Notes: generated by a model not told the origin, from the letters alone. 64,000 nucleotides of DNA from Enoplosus armatus (GCF_043641665.1 NC_092194.1:14490798-14554797), one strand, 5' to 3'. Positions 11,612 to 25,579 are shown, counted from the first letter of the stretch. Numbers and translations are program-made.

Positions 11612-14600
11612 GAGGCTCGCGGCCACAGCCGTGCCCGGAAAGGCTTGGAGCACAACCAGTCATTAGGAAGTCAGGCCGTCTGGAGTGCATTATGGGTTGG
11701 GTACTGTAACTCTTACAAGCACAGGCTGCTATCAAATCAGGGATGAGGGGAAGAAAGAGGGAATGAGGGAGAAAGAAGAAAAAAAAACATCATACCTGTG
11801 TCAGATGATAGATGCAAATAACTTTAGTGGCTTCCTTCAACTTGTTTGTCATGAGGGCCAAAAGTACACATTTTACAGATTTACTGGGAAGTATTTGAAT
11901 GTTAGTTAGGTGAAATTGCCCTGCTGCAGGTACTCAAAGCAGGATGAAACACATTTTATGAGTTAAATCATAGTTTGCCTCATGTTTGGTTAAAATGCAG
12001 GTGACAGCTTGGAAAAAGAGAGGAAAAGAATGGAATGGGAGAGGCAAGGAAAACGTGAAGGGAGCTGAAGAGCAGAATGGTCAACATGACATTGTTAAAG
12101 CATTTCAGTCATCCAGAAGAAGGGAGGAAGCACTGGATGGATGGATGGAAGATACAATGTTGCTCAGGCATAAGGACAGTGAGACAGCTCCCAGGCTGAA
12201 TGTTAGCCACAGCTGAAGTTTTGACTGCAGCTCTAAACAGTTTGACAGGTTTTGGTGCTTCACATCAAATTATTCAATCCAGATGTAAACGGAGTCAAAC
12301 TGAAAGGAAAAGTATGGGTGAGATGCATGCTGTAACATACCGGCAGAAGACAGTTGGATGAAGAGACATTCAACTAAGGCCAAAATTAAGAAATGGTATG
12401 GTCCACTTTAAGTGTGTCTGAAATCGTATCACAAGGTTTTTCCAGGCATGAATATGGAAAATATGATGTAATATTTGCAATTTCAGGTAAAAAGGATATA
12501 TAAATGTTTCGACCTTTTTTACGACGTTTTTAGCTCTTTCATGGGGGTCCGAGTCTTATGTAGGGGGTCAGACCCCCTTAATCCCCCCGTAATTCGAACC
12601 ATGACAGAAAGTCTTCTCCTAACTCACCTCTGTGGCTTGGCTAATAAAGTGTTGTACAAATAACAGTACTCAACACGATAATCAGTAAAGACCTGAACAA
12701 AGAAAATACAAAAAAATAAATGTAATGGTATGACTTCAAACGGTGGGCTGATAGGTGGGCTAGACTGCAGTAGGTGGTTGTTGCAGATTATCTTGTGCAG
12801 GTAGTTGTGGTTTTAAAAAATAATTTCCATGCAGACTCCAATTAGGTGGAATTCAGACCACTGCCAAACAGAGTTGAGTTTTCAGTGTGCGCACCAGTAA
12901 CACTAAAACTGATCACCATCAGCACAAGTTTAATAAGTATGGGAAACCACAAAATGGTTGATATCTTCAGTGTTGGTTGTCACCACCATTTTAAGTTGAG
13001 TAGTAGTAGAAGTCTCTTCACAGTCAATCTGAGTTCGTATGGGAAAACATGTCAACACCCAAAGTAAGAAACCTACACCGTCACAGTGACTCAAGTAGAG
13101 CAGACATATTGACACTGTTTTTCTTCAAAGATTTAAGATCATAATTCTGTCAGTGGTAATCATTGCCAGGTTGTAGATCAGCTGGTACAGATGCAATGAG
13201 TTGGAAATTAGCAAGGAAGTTCTGTTTTCAGATTGTGGGAAGTGAAGTAAGAAGCTCAGTTTACTGGAGGCACTGTGGATACAGACTGCTTCAGACTCAA
13301 ACTCCAGAATGAATCCATGTAAAACACTGCGTCATCCTTATTCACCCAGCACTAGAAGTAAAGTTCCAAACAACACAGCTGGGAGGTCATAGTTCACAAC
13401 CATGGCCATCCCATCCCCAGACAAAACAAGTTTGTGTCCTTTATCTATTGCTCTCTGTCCACGGTGAAAATAGAGCTGCTTTTTGGGTCTGAAAAAATCA
13501 TGTTAGTCATCGCAGTGCATCATTCAACCACAAAAATACAAACAGATTTTGTTGCTCGGTGAGTTTGGCGAGAGCCAAGCCTTTGCAGAAGGGTAGCAAA
13601 CTGTCAGGTTTAGTGGTAGCTACTTAGTTCAAAGCGATGTCTCTTGACTTATCAGTTGATTTTTTGCAGTTTGGCTCTGTACTTATGAGACAATCAGAGC
13701 TGGAGTCTGCCATTTACGGCATGGTCTTTGACATCTTGACTTCATCCTGGTCTTCTGTTTTTTGATTTAGTGGCAGATGAGGAAAGGAATTGCCTGGCAA
13801 GCATCTGGCCTTCGTGTTACAGCATTCGACATATTGAAACACCTGCTTTGATTTATTGTGTTTGTGTAGTTGGCAGTGGACGGATTCCAGCACCCAGCTT
13901 CTTGCAAATGCACTGCCAGGAAGACACACACGTCCACAACACAACTCTGTCTCTTACACACATACACGGACAAATAAACACTAAGAGTACATATTTGGAC
14001 AGCCCAACACACACACTTACACGCTGTACAAGTTTTACAAATGATTTGGTTGAAAAATCAATCATGAAAGCAGACTTTCTGGAAGTCTGTGTTAATGCCT
14101 TTCGTCTCTGAGCACCCCCCCACCCCCCTGCTGAGAATGGAGAGGAAGAAATGGGACAAGAGAGCAAGACGGGATAGGGAGAACAGCACAGTCCAACAGA
14201 GAAAAGAATGGTGGAAGAGAGAGGACCATACGTCAGTCTGCCCTGAGATCACCTTTGACATGGCCCCACCTGTCAGCATGGACCTGAATCAAGCTCCCTT
14301 TTCTCTGAACCCAAGTGTATTAAACTCAGAGAACAAATTCACTGCGCAGCCTTTTTGGTGCTGTGCCAGAGTTCCTCTTTCTGCCGGCCTGCGTCTATCT
14401 ATCTGGTGCATAGACCGGAGTTAAAGAGGAGCAAATAGATACGCCATCTGGCAGTTGTCTGGCCTTAGCTGTCTGTGGGACATATGATGGATTGGGAATC
14501 GGGAAAAGACGCCAAAACACAAAATAGCTGAGGTCAGTAAGTTTAGGAAATCCCAAAAGTGGGAAAGGACTGCAGATCTTTGTTGTTTGAATGTCGGAGA

Positions 14601-16788
14601 GGGTTCTCGTGCTGTGGATTTGGATGCTACACAGGTTAGTGTCTCATATCACACTTTAAATCACAAGTAGTGTCACCCTTTTTACGTTTTTTATGCGTTG
14701 TACTGAAACACAAATCAGAGAGGAAAATCTGAATGTCTCTATCTCTCGATTCTCTTGAGAGACCAGCTGGTATCAGCTCCGCCCATTCTGGTGGTTCATG
14801 GTTGTCGTCACGTTGACGCATGTATACGCTATTCTAATTAGATGGTTGGGGGACCCAGACGACCGTTTGCCAAGGCCAGACGGGGTTCTTCCCTTTCCTG
14901 TGTGTCAGAGTATGACATCACAGTCTGGGTCCCAGGACACCCTATCATTGGCATGATTGGGCAGGATGGGATGTGTTTGGGGAGTGACTGAGCCAACCTC
15001 AGAGTCCTGTCACAGTCCCAGTCCACCACGCAGAGCAGCCTTAGGAGGAAGTAGCCCATGTGCCAAGGAAGTGTGGGCTGTGCCACTTCAATCCAGGAAT
15101 TCTTATCGTGTTGACTTTTCAAAAGGGATGCACCACACTGCGGTTTAGTCTGCAGCTGGGACAACAAAGTGATGAATGGAGCGGCTAGTGAGGAAGGGAT
15201 ATGCCCACACACTCACCTCCTCCCTCTTCTCTTTCTCCCTTTACGCCCTCAATCAATTCACACACACACACACACATACATACATGCACACACCGGTCTC
15301 AAATCCTGTGGCAGCCATCCGGGTGGAGAAATTTGTGAGCTGTGGGGCTCTGCAGAGCCACTCTCCAGGGCCGTGGCCATAAAACAAAAGCACTTGTAAC
15401 ATGAAAGAATTCCTGCAATTTACAAGAGGAAGTGGAACATCTGAGAGACGATGTTTGAATTCTCAGTGTGCTCTTCTGGGCGAAGTGTCAAAGCTGGGGA
15501 GGCTGCTGCTGGCTGATGTTTCCCCCTTTCCACCACTGCCGACACCCCACGAGTCAAACCACCCTTATGCACTCCTTTCAATGCTAAATGTACTTCCTGC
15601 TCCCCATTACACCGCCATGTCTCAGTGACCAGTGAGACCTCAGTAAAACATGTCCACCCTGAGTGCAGGCACCCAGTGCGCACTGCTAAGGGGCCGTCAA
15701 GGGCTTCACTTTGAACCTGGCAGCTCCAGGGAACATTCCTGCCTTGAAAGGTTTATTTGGTTATCTCTCCAAATGTCCTGAGGTGAAATATACTGTTAAG
15801 TAAACTTAGCTGATACAAACCAGTTGTAGGCATGCAATAGTAAACAGATTGTAACCGCTCATGAAATGGTTGCTGCCTGCATCGGAGCAGTGTGCTGCAC
15901 TCTGTCTGACTCCACCCTGCAACGTCAGAAATAGCAGGTTTTTCTCATAATGCACGAGAACTTCAGATGGACTTTTGCCTCAAGGCATTGTGGGGTCTGA
16001 ACTTCTACAGGTTCTCTGGTTTTGTGTCTTATTATTGCCTCAGCCTTGTTGTACTTTTATGGCATGTGTATTGCACAAGAGAAGGGCTTTGTACTTTTAA
16101 AAGATGAGCAAAGGTACAGCCATTCTTTGCAAAACAGTGTGTAGCGAGCGTGTAACCTGCATGCGTTTGTGTGTATATGTGTGTGTTTGCAGTTTTCCAG
16201 AATTTGGTCTGCATTCATGTGGATAATTATAACTTTATGGAGATTTTCTTCCCTCCCTTCCTTACGACCACATCTGCTGCAGAGGCAAATAGTAGAGGAA
16301 GGGTGGAGGCCAAACTTTCTGGTTCTCTCTCTTTCTCTTTCTCTCTGCTGCCTGCCTCCTCTCTCTCTCTCTCTAACACTCCTTCCTTCTGTCGCTCATC
16401 TTCCTCCCTGGCCCAGACCACCTACGTTTGGAGCCCTGGGTGGACCCAGAACCATTGCTATCAGCGCAAGTGTACTCAAACGTCCCATAATGACTTCCAC
16501 TTAGAGCCAGTCCATAAACACTCTCAGATGCACAGAGACACACTCTCAGGGCTCAGGCAGGCCGGTGCATGCTTTTCTCCTCCACAGAGGCTGCAGTCAC
16601 TTAGCTAGTTTCCTTAATTCCTTTCTTAATAGGAATCTGTTTGTTTGTTTGTGCATTGGTTCAATGCTGTTTATTTGGCTGCCTGTTTTATGACATTTAG
16701 CAAAGTCCTTCGAGCCACCCTAGGAGCTGCGCTAACCTCATGTGTGTGTGTGGCAACATTCACATATTAAACTTGAAGCTTTTTACAG

Positions 16789-17019
16789 TAACTCATTGAG
16801 TTTTCCGGCAGTGGTTAGAGCTGCGGTGAGGCTACCTCCACGAAGACTTGCCCGTCACAGCGGCTTCATGACTTTGTACGATCCCCAAAGCTGCAAGTCC
16901 CACGCCTGCGGACGATGATGTCACGCCATATTGTGTAATTATGTTTTGCGTTATGTTAAATACCATAAAACTCATGTACGCTGCAAGGGTGGAGCTGACA
17001 TATTCCTTTAACTCATTGA
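16789..17019 (+). mobile_element. SINE-like insertion with 11-bp target-site duplication
   Basis: TAACTCATTGA occurs at 16789-16799 and again at 17009-17019, enclosing 209 bp. The 5' part reads ggcagtggttagagctgcgg, close to a tRNA A-box region of fish SINEs, followed by gtacgatcccc, a plausible decayed B box. The 3' part is AT-rich without a clear A tail. The duplication is seen directly; the SINE class is inferred. Confidence 0.5.
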
Positions 17020-18035
17020 ATGACCTCAAGCTAATTTAACAGCAGTGGAACACTGTGATTGGTTCAGTACCACTCTGAGGAGGATGTTGTGTGATTAAAA
17101 ATGTCAGTTTGTTCTGTGTTATTTGTTTGCGTTCTCACAGATGTCACTTTTAATCTAAGCGAGCGCTAAACTGAAGAATTATTGAACGATTAACATTATC
17201 TGACAGTTATGCCATTATGTGATCAGCACTTAAAGGAGAATTCACTACTTGGATCTTACTTTTGTAGTTTTGGCAATGGTTCCTATCTGTAATAATAAGA
17301 TTGTGCTTACCTTGCTGAGTTCCTTTAATGCAGTGACACTGCATAAAAGAAGCCAGATGGGGCAAGAAAGACAAGCAGTCAGAAAATCATACGGGTTAGC
17401 CAGACTTATTTAAAAGAGAAAATAAAGGTGAATTGTACAATTATCGCCCAAGCTGTGTGTTGGAAAACACCAGTATAAGAGCCATTGTAAAAAAAGCAGT
17501 ATTAAGACATGTGCTGTGATGTGGGTTGTTGCTAATATGAATGTTGTGGTTGTTTTAATCACTGAGACACTCTGTTACTTATTTTGACTCTGCCATGGCC
17601 AATTCTCTCAGTTGGAGTTAATTAGCCATTGGAGGAAGACAGTATTTTGACCAAGAGCAACAGAGAATGGATCTTGTTCACTTGCAACTTTTCATTTTTG
17701 AAAGTAAACGTTTAAAATTAAAATTTATTTTCTTGTTAGACTTTGGCACAGTACAATCAGATAACAGCCCGATCTCCTTGTCCAACTTTGACCTTGTTTA
17801 GTTGCCATAGTTTTGACAGTGTAGCTGTGCAACAAGGAGTTATAAACCACATTTCATGTATGCTTATTTACCTCCAAATAAAGTGGTTTAGATAATCTAG
17901 CTCAACTGTTGGCTTTTTTTCAATAATCAATGGACAACATAAAATAATCTTCATCGTCATCTTAAAAAAAGGAAGTCATTTCCTAAAACAGCTGGAGAAT
18001 GTCACTTTTAGCAAACATGAATAGATAAATAGTAT

Positions 18036-18079
18036 AAAAATGCACGATTTACTCCTGTTTGAGTAAATCGTGCATTTTT
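18036..18079. repeat. Perfect 19-bp inverted repeat with 6-nt loop
   Basis: The arm 18036-18054 (aaaaatgcacgatttactc) is the exact reverse complement of 18061-18079. The loop is ctgttt. No flanking target duplication was recognised. Confidence 0.9.
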
Positions 18080-20190
18080 GTTGGGGACTATTTACGGTCG
18101 CGGATTTGGAGCTCTCGTGAGTACAAGACGATGTATGGGCATTAACTCAAAATAAATTACAGTGCCCGTGTTCATGGTAATGAAGGAACATCACACCCAG
18201 TGCATTGTTGTAGCTCATTTATGTGTGTTAAATTGTTCAAATTGGCAGGTCCATCAGACTTTGGCTGCACAGACAACACTTGTTAATAGAAAGATTTTTT
18301 TAGGGGATTTATTGACAGTAAGAACAACACAGAATATCACCAGACGTATCCTTCCATAAGGAAGTCATACATTAACACCACCCTGACACCTGTAGACACT
18401 AACTTGAACTTGATCGTGACTTGAGGAATGTCAGAGAAGTTCAGTGACACCATCTGTATCACAACACCAGGAGTTTATCTACCACCGAGATAAACACAAA
18501 TATTCACACATCATTCTGCGCAAAACCTCCTAAACACATCACACACTCCCTGTTGTCAGAGATTAAGAGGACTATCGCCTGCCTGCTCTGACAGGATAAG
18601 AGAGATAGGCCTTTGGAAATGACATTTTTGCCAGCAGACTGTAAAGACTGTTACGTGACAACAGAACATCTCCAGAAAGTTGGAAAAGAGAAGATTGAGA
18701 TCAGACATTCAGCTGCTCCGCTCCCATCTTCTATCAATGTTGACATTTCAGAGTGTTTCATATCATGTCAGAATGTGGTTTTGAAAATGTGCCACTGACA
18801 TTGTGGCTCTGAAGCTGAGCTGTGGAAAACAGATTTGAATGTGTCTCATGTTTTTTTCGGCTGTTTAGGATTTCCAAACCAAACATGAATACACCCTGAT
18901 ATTCTATATAAATGACAAGCATGTGCAGGCGCTCATGTTCACACACAAATTCAGAAATGAATCAAAGACAGAAAGATTAAAAAAAACATCCAATAGCCTC
19001 TTTCATCTGGTTTGTTTAGAATTTTTTCCATCTCGTGTTTATCCCTCGAGTAAAACTATGCATCTTGTTTTGCAATCAGCTCTCCTTTAATCTGTTTGGG
19101 ACATTGTCTCCCCTTCTATCAGTACACAGGTAAGTTATCGCTGCAGCTCTGCATCCTTCCAAGCGTGGGGTTTCACAGCTCAGGGGCCACTATCTGGACT
19201 CCTATACTGAGCAGCTATCTTCACATGTGGGCCAGAGGGGCGGACATGTCCACAGCTCGCAAGATCAGACACGGCACTGAGCCCTGCCATGATATGCCTG
19301 CTCTAAGGTGATGTTGCAAACCTCCGGAGATTACAGATGAAGCAGATTCAAGATATCAGACATGCGATGGGGCAGGTGGGTGTTATGCCGAGGCAAAATG
19401 AAAATGAGATGATCTGCTTTGAATCGGAACATTATTTGTGTTTTGAGTAACTGAGAAAACTCCAAACCTGGAATTCATGAAGACCAAACATGAGCAGATA
19501 AAATCACTCAACTTATGAAATTTGAATCAGAGAAATGTACTTATAAGCTTGGTTGAAGTGCAACATAAAACTGCCTGCACGGCCGTCTCGTCTGGCAAAC
19601 TTTTTGTTGCACATCATCCTCCTCTTTCTTTATTTACCCATGTTCCTTGTTATCCTTTACAGTCAACTGTCAAATGAAATTGCAAAAAGCTGGGCTTGAG
19701 GGTTCATTCTTGACCTTAGAAATAGCATTTTGACAGTTTTTTCTTATCACAAGGTCCACTTACTCTGTTTTTCTGAAGCTCTCAGCTGGATCTCGTGGCT
19801 TCCCTCAAGTGAGTTTACTCAGTTGTCATGGAGATTTGTTATTATCATGTGATCTAAGTATGGAATAAGAGTCACATGTTCATAATTTCATACTCATCTA
19901 CTGAGGAAGGCAATTAGATGTGGCTAAAAGCTTTAGAGAAAAACAGTTCGACCTTGTGATGAGAATTTATTTGTTAATACCGAAGACATTTTCTTGGCAC
20001 TAATCGTAGATGGGCTGCCCGTCATACTGGCTCTGTATCTGTTCTTATCCTATAAATGTGTCATGGATCCGGTATGATGCTTACAAAAACCTGTCTTCAT
20101 TTAAAAACACCTTGCTACTGAGATACAAGTTACTACATTGGCATGTAGTAGTGGCTTCTCGCTCAGGGTCATGCAGAGTTCCTCAGAGGG

Positions 20191-20265
20191 TGACTCAATT
20201 ACAATTGCGAGTGAGTCAATTAGTGTTTGTGACTCACTCTGTGGGTCAATTTTCTCTGTGAGTCA
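20191..20265. promoter_or_regulatory. Cluster of four consensus AP-1 sites
   Basis: TGACTCA at 20191-20197, TGAGTCA at 20212-20218, TGACTCA at 20230-20236 and TGAGTCA at 20259-20265. All four match TGASTCA exactly within 75 bp. The motif is bound by Jun/Fos dimers (established). Enhancer function is inferred from clustering. Confidence 0.6.
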
Positions 20266-21855
20266 TAGACGAGCCATCGCGTTTCCCGCAACTCAAGGAG
20301 ACTTTCTCAGGTTTTTTTAGGTACTCACTGTTTGGACAGAATAGCTCCCTTAATTGACCTCGCTTTGATGTTCCCAGTTAAAAGTTTTGTCTGTGTAGTG
20401 TCACTCAGCAGGCAACATGAACTAATGACAATACCCCCCATCTCACTCCTGAACTGTTTGATGGGGGCGTTATGATGGTATGGTCTCGGTCTCCGACGAA
20501 GTATTTTCCCCAATACTGTGCTAGCCTTTCTTTTTAATCTTGTGAAATCCTAAAGCCACAGCCACAAAATAACAACATTAATTGGATGAGTACTCCAGGG
20601 GCTGCAAGTGAGTAAGTAAACGGTCACTGAGGCCACATCCACACAAAGGTGGATAAATCTGGGAACAAGAGAAGATGACTTTCAACCAAACCAGCGTTTC
20701 AAGTTATTTTAAAAAAGCTCTCTGCCAAAACTTGAATAACTTAAATGGCAAAAAACTAAGTGTGTTGTTCATTAAGGTACTTCCAGGCAGCAAGTGGTTA
20801 CCATTTCGTCTGTGGCAACACTGATGTTCTGTATGTTGAATGGGCGGCAGCAGAACGCATCTCCACCACGCTACTCTAATCTCCTCAAACAGCCAAATAA
20901 AGCAGGATGTAGAAGGAATTGTTTTCCTCTGTGTGGTTTCTGCGGTTGTCATGGTCACACGGTGAGTTGTAGCAGCAAGTTGAAAAAGGGCAGCCGCTGC
21001 CGTCATTGTTACTTTCTGTCAGCAACCACTTGCTGCCTGATAGTACCTTTATCTGGACAGGAGTGGGATGACACAGCCCAGTTATGCTGCTTGGTGTCTG
21101 CAGATTAGAAATCACCTGATAATCCCCTTATTTCTTCGTGTTTTAACATCGCCAAACAGACAGTTTATGTATTGTCACTGACATATTTTTCAACTGCATC
21201 TAGCACTTTGGAAAAGCTCATTTATTGTGTGTTAAAAATGGCTGCCAAATGTGGACGGAGGGCCAAAACGTAGAGGAAAGCATGAGTTGAACTGAATCAG
21301 TTTATACAGGACTTGGCCCGAGTCATCCATAATTGTACCCTCACACACTTAAGTCTGCCCCCTTTGTGCACCTCTATCTCTGGGGTGCTGAGAGCAGAGA
21401 TTTTGGTTCCATCATCACAGGCTGAGTGGCTGCAGACAGGAAGAACTGGCCCATCTGCTGAAGTAGTTTTGCTGCTGCTGACTACGGAGGATGTGAGTGT
21501 TTTTGAGTGCTGTTTTTGTTATTTTGTTAACATTAATAACAGCCTGTTTTTCAATTGAGTTCAGTTCAATGTGTGTTTTATTGACATGATAAAATGGACA
21601 ATATGCACATACACACACAGGGGGTGAACACAAAATCATGTCCACCTGTACAATCTAATGCAATCCACCACAATAGCCCCCTTTGTGAAGCATATGATGC
21701 TGATACTCTGTCTCTATGGCAACTCTTTTGTATAGGATTGTATTATATGAGTCTAACTTCAAGTTGGTAAACTAAACACAACTTGTTAGACACAAGTGAT
21801 CTTGAGTGTAAGATCAAGTATATTTTAGAACAGCTATGCTACAACACCACAATGG

Positions 21856-21882
21856 ACACACACACACACACACACACACATA

Positions 21883-21930
<48 letters not shown>
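21856..21930. repeat. Compound (CA)n microsatellite
   Basis: Two long CA runs joined by tacaaa; both strands yield long artefactual frames. Confidence 0.97.
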
Positions 21931-23950
21931 TAGACTTCAAAGGAAGCAGAAATTATAGCCTGCATACTAACTGGGGCCTGGCACACTCTCCTTGGCTCTC
22001 TCCTTGGCTCTCCTTCATCTGAAATAAATACACCCGCAAATACAAACCAGGCAAATACAAAACCAATGAAACACATGTTTTCCTCGCAGTCCAAAGCCAT
22101 TGTTTTTCCTTTCATTTCTGAGGCAGAAGGTTGTATATTACAATCCAGGTGAATTCTTGTGTGATCGTAGCACACACAACCCTTTTCTATGGAAAACGCC
22201 ATCATCACAAATACAAACTTATTTGCATTTTTATTTATAAATTCAGGTAAGGCTAACTGTTTTTTGCACATAAAATTACACATATATCATCCATATACAT
22301 TAATGTGCTTGGTGAAATGTTAAGATACCCACATGTTATCCTGACAGCTCATGTTTTTTCCCCCCAGCTTTACCATCTGAGAATAGCGACATGCACAACG
22401 CCAATCCTGCATGTTGGAGAACAGATAACAGCCTGTGAGGGTTCAAAATGTTAACAACTATTCCCATCACTCTGCTAAAACCGTTACTATCTCGTTTCGG
22501 TTCTTAAAATTTGATGGAGTGATGGTTTCACTTTGGGCCTTCTGAGATAGGAGGCAAATATGGGCATCATATTTTCAAGGATCATCCCAATATATTTCTC
22601 CCTGGAGTCAAAGTTAAACAAAACCATTCCAGGGATTCCTGGGCTCTATGTATTATCTGGACCACCGTCCACGAGTGCAAAAAGGAGGCAACCTGCAAGT
22701 TTTTAAAGATGGGGTCTGAACATCTGAGCGTTTGGAGTTGTGCAAAATGTTTTTGACGTGTCAAGCAAAAAAAACCCTTAACAACTGAGAGGATGGTATG
22801 TTTTTGAGTGTGGCGGGTTATAAAGTACATCTGCTTTCTTTGTTTAGAGAGAAATGTTCTCTCTCATCTTTTTCTTCCGCTATAAATCAGAGACCACAAT
22901 GGCACAGAGAATAAAAGTCAGGGACAGCAAAGCTCTGTTGTACATCTCACCAGCAAAAGCAAAGTCTGTGTTTATGCTTTCATACATTTGTTTGTGCTGA
23001 CTCCTTGTCTGTCTGTCTGTCTGTCAGTCTCGGCTATCCATCTTTTAAAATGTCTCTATTTTCAAAACCCTTGGCATGCTTGTTTCAGGAAGTACACACT
23101 GAGGAGGGATGAAGGGGAATAACATGCTCTTGTTAGTATAAATGATTAAATTCATCCTCCTTGTTAACTAAATGTTTGAGGGAAACTGTGGTGGATATCA
23201 TCAATTTACCCTTCGTCATTCCTCTTCTCTGACTTTGAACAATTTGCCCACTGCCTGATTGGTATTAAAACTGTGGAAAGATTGGGTAAGCTATTATTTT
23301 GGTAGTTTCTCTCTTCCCCACTTTCTCTCACACACGACGCTGTTTTCAGTATAGTTTCTCTTACAACTATTTTCAATAACCGAGTCTGTTCCAAATACAC
23401 ACATACACACAAAGAGCCAGCTGGATGAGGCCCACCCCGCAGCCTGATCTTGTTAGCGGTGCGGTGGAGAGCGCAGCCACACCTCTGAAAAAATGAAAGA
23501 AAAGATGGGACCGAAAGAGAGCAGTGCTCCACGTTCGACCCCTCGTTTCTCTCACGTTATCGTTATTATGGACCAGGGCTCTGTGGTTATTTCGCCTGCC
23601 TGATGCCTCGCCAAGGTGATCTGAGGATCCCCCTGCTATCAGAGTCACGACAGTCATTCATTCTGCCACATGTGTGGGCACAAACAGACACACACTTGGA
23701 TGCATCCACACAGAGTTGCTGTCTGACTGAATGATGTTTTAATCAGTCAACATTATAGCAGCCAACGTCTTGTGAGGCAGTGAGACTTATGTATACATCT
23801 TTACTGAAAAACAGGCTATTCACAGAAAGCACAGAACGAGCCCTCTTATCCAAGTGACTAAATATGTTGCTTGTCATCTCCTTCCAAAACAATCCATATG
23901 GTTGTTTTCTGATCTGGTGCTTCTTTGTCCGTGTTTTCCAAAAAACGTAT

Positions 23951-24118
23951 GACTTTTACAAGATTAAAGTTTAATTAGGTTTAGGCAGCTAAAACTGCTT
24001 GGTTGAAGTTTGGGAAAGATTGTGGTCATGATTAAAAGCAACCAGCATTGCCTGCTGGTAGGAGACGGGACGCAAACCCCAGTCTTTGGTATCAAAGTCC
24101 AACAGTTTGTGTCATAAA
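23951..24118 (+). repeat. Interspersed teleost repeat ('ttaggtttaggca' family)
   Basis: Contains ttaattaggtttaggcagct, gcttggttgaagtttggg, aaagattgtggtcatg and cgcaaaccccagtcttt in an order I recognise from a repeat abundant in percomorph genomes. Non-coding and degenerate. Confidence 0.5.
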
Positions 24119-24355
24119 CATAAAACACACTGTTGGCGTATGATACGTGTCAAAATGTGATGCCATTTATGTAAGCCCACACACAGGTGGCATCTTTATG
24201 TAGCATTATAAGCCACTGTCTGGTTTCACAGCGCCAACATTCCTCGACGCTCCAGAAAATAAGCAATCGGAACAGATTCGCTCCCCAGATTCTCCATGAA
24301 CCCGGCTACCGTACCTTGTCTTCTTCTGTCTGTGTGGCAGGTCCAGTGTCTGTGG

Positions 24356-24426
24356 TACAGGTGTCCAATGAATATTACACTACAGGGTATGTTACGTCAA
24401 TAGAGGCACGTCATTGGACACCTGTA
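24356..24426. repeat. Perfect 16-bp inverted repeat around 39 bp
   Basis: tacaggtgtccaatga at 24356-24371 is repeated inverted at 24411-24426. The interior has no coding potential. It could be the ends of a very short mobile element or a hairpin. Confidence 0.85.
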
Positions 24427-25579
24427 GCACTTAAAGGGGAGGGAGGGCTATTGCAATGTGGGTTTTATTTTTGTAACTCCGGCCATCAGTTCTGTTGGTA
24501 ATGATAACACTGTTATCTGTAGCTGCAGAAATCTCCAAACACAGTGACATTTGCTAAAAACATATCACACAGGTTAACAAAAATGACATGATCAGACAGG
24601 TTTAGCCAGATTAGCTACAACTATATTTGGAAGTAAAACTGAAAACACAACGTACATAAAGTACGTACATAAAGTAAAGTATTTCTGATTCTGATTCTAA
24701 AAGCGAGCACACCTGTAGTGTCGCCAATATTTCCTCATTGCACAGAAAATCCACGAGTATTTGATAATAAGTTTAACCAGGAAGTTAGTGTGGAAACTGT
24801 ATTGATGTTTATAATAAAAAAAATACCATTTGCATTCATTTTCTTTTCCAAATAAGTTTGACTAACTTGTTTACCACCTGTATTGTCGTCTAACGGCTCT
24901 TCATATTGTCTTGCCCTTTGACCTATTTTTATCGATGTTGCTCCATTCTGAGGTCTCAGCAATTATTTGGTAAGAACAATGTTTTCATAATCATAGAACC
25001 GGTGGCCCTAGCTACGAAAATACAACCTAAGTTGCAATAAACCATAGCTTTTCTTCAAGAGGTTTTGCGGCGCTATAACAACTCTATAATGGCATTTCTG
25101 CCTTTGTTCATGAGAGAGAACAGTCGTTATTTGCTCGACCACAAGAGGACACTTGTCGGGAAACATAGCTCGTTTTAAGGGTTTGAACAAAACAACCAGT
25201 GCTGTTGTTTTTTCTGGCGAGGACAGTCTTAAGGCACATGTGTAACTACAATTTACAGAAATCTGATTTAGATTAGCCTGCACTAATGCATGCAGGTTAC
25301 AGTGGAACGGAGCGCAGCAACATCTTGCCTGGGAGGGGGGTAGAGAGTGATGGAGGTAGAGTGTGTAAATGTGTGTGTGTGTGTGTGTGTGTAGGGGGGT
25401 GGGTTGGGGCTGAGCTCACAGCTGGGAGAATGGTGTGCTAACCCTGCCAAAGCCTCAGCACATGACTCCCACCACTTGTCAAAATCACCATGTGTGCAAT
25501 AATGTGATTACAGTCTGGTTACTATTATGATTTAAAACAACAGCTTGTGTGGAATGGAAGAAACGCACTGCCCCACAGA

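Noticed and set aside
17230..17328. Possible short TTAA element (ttaaaggag...tcctttaa)
   Set aside because: Only about nine bases match between the ends, which is too little to separate from chance.
21834..22283. 149-codon minus-strand frame
   Set aside because: Much of it is a translated CA microsatellite (Cys-Val run) and the remainder has no recognisable motif.
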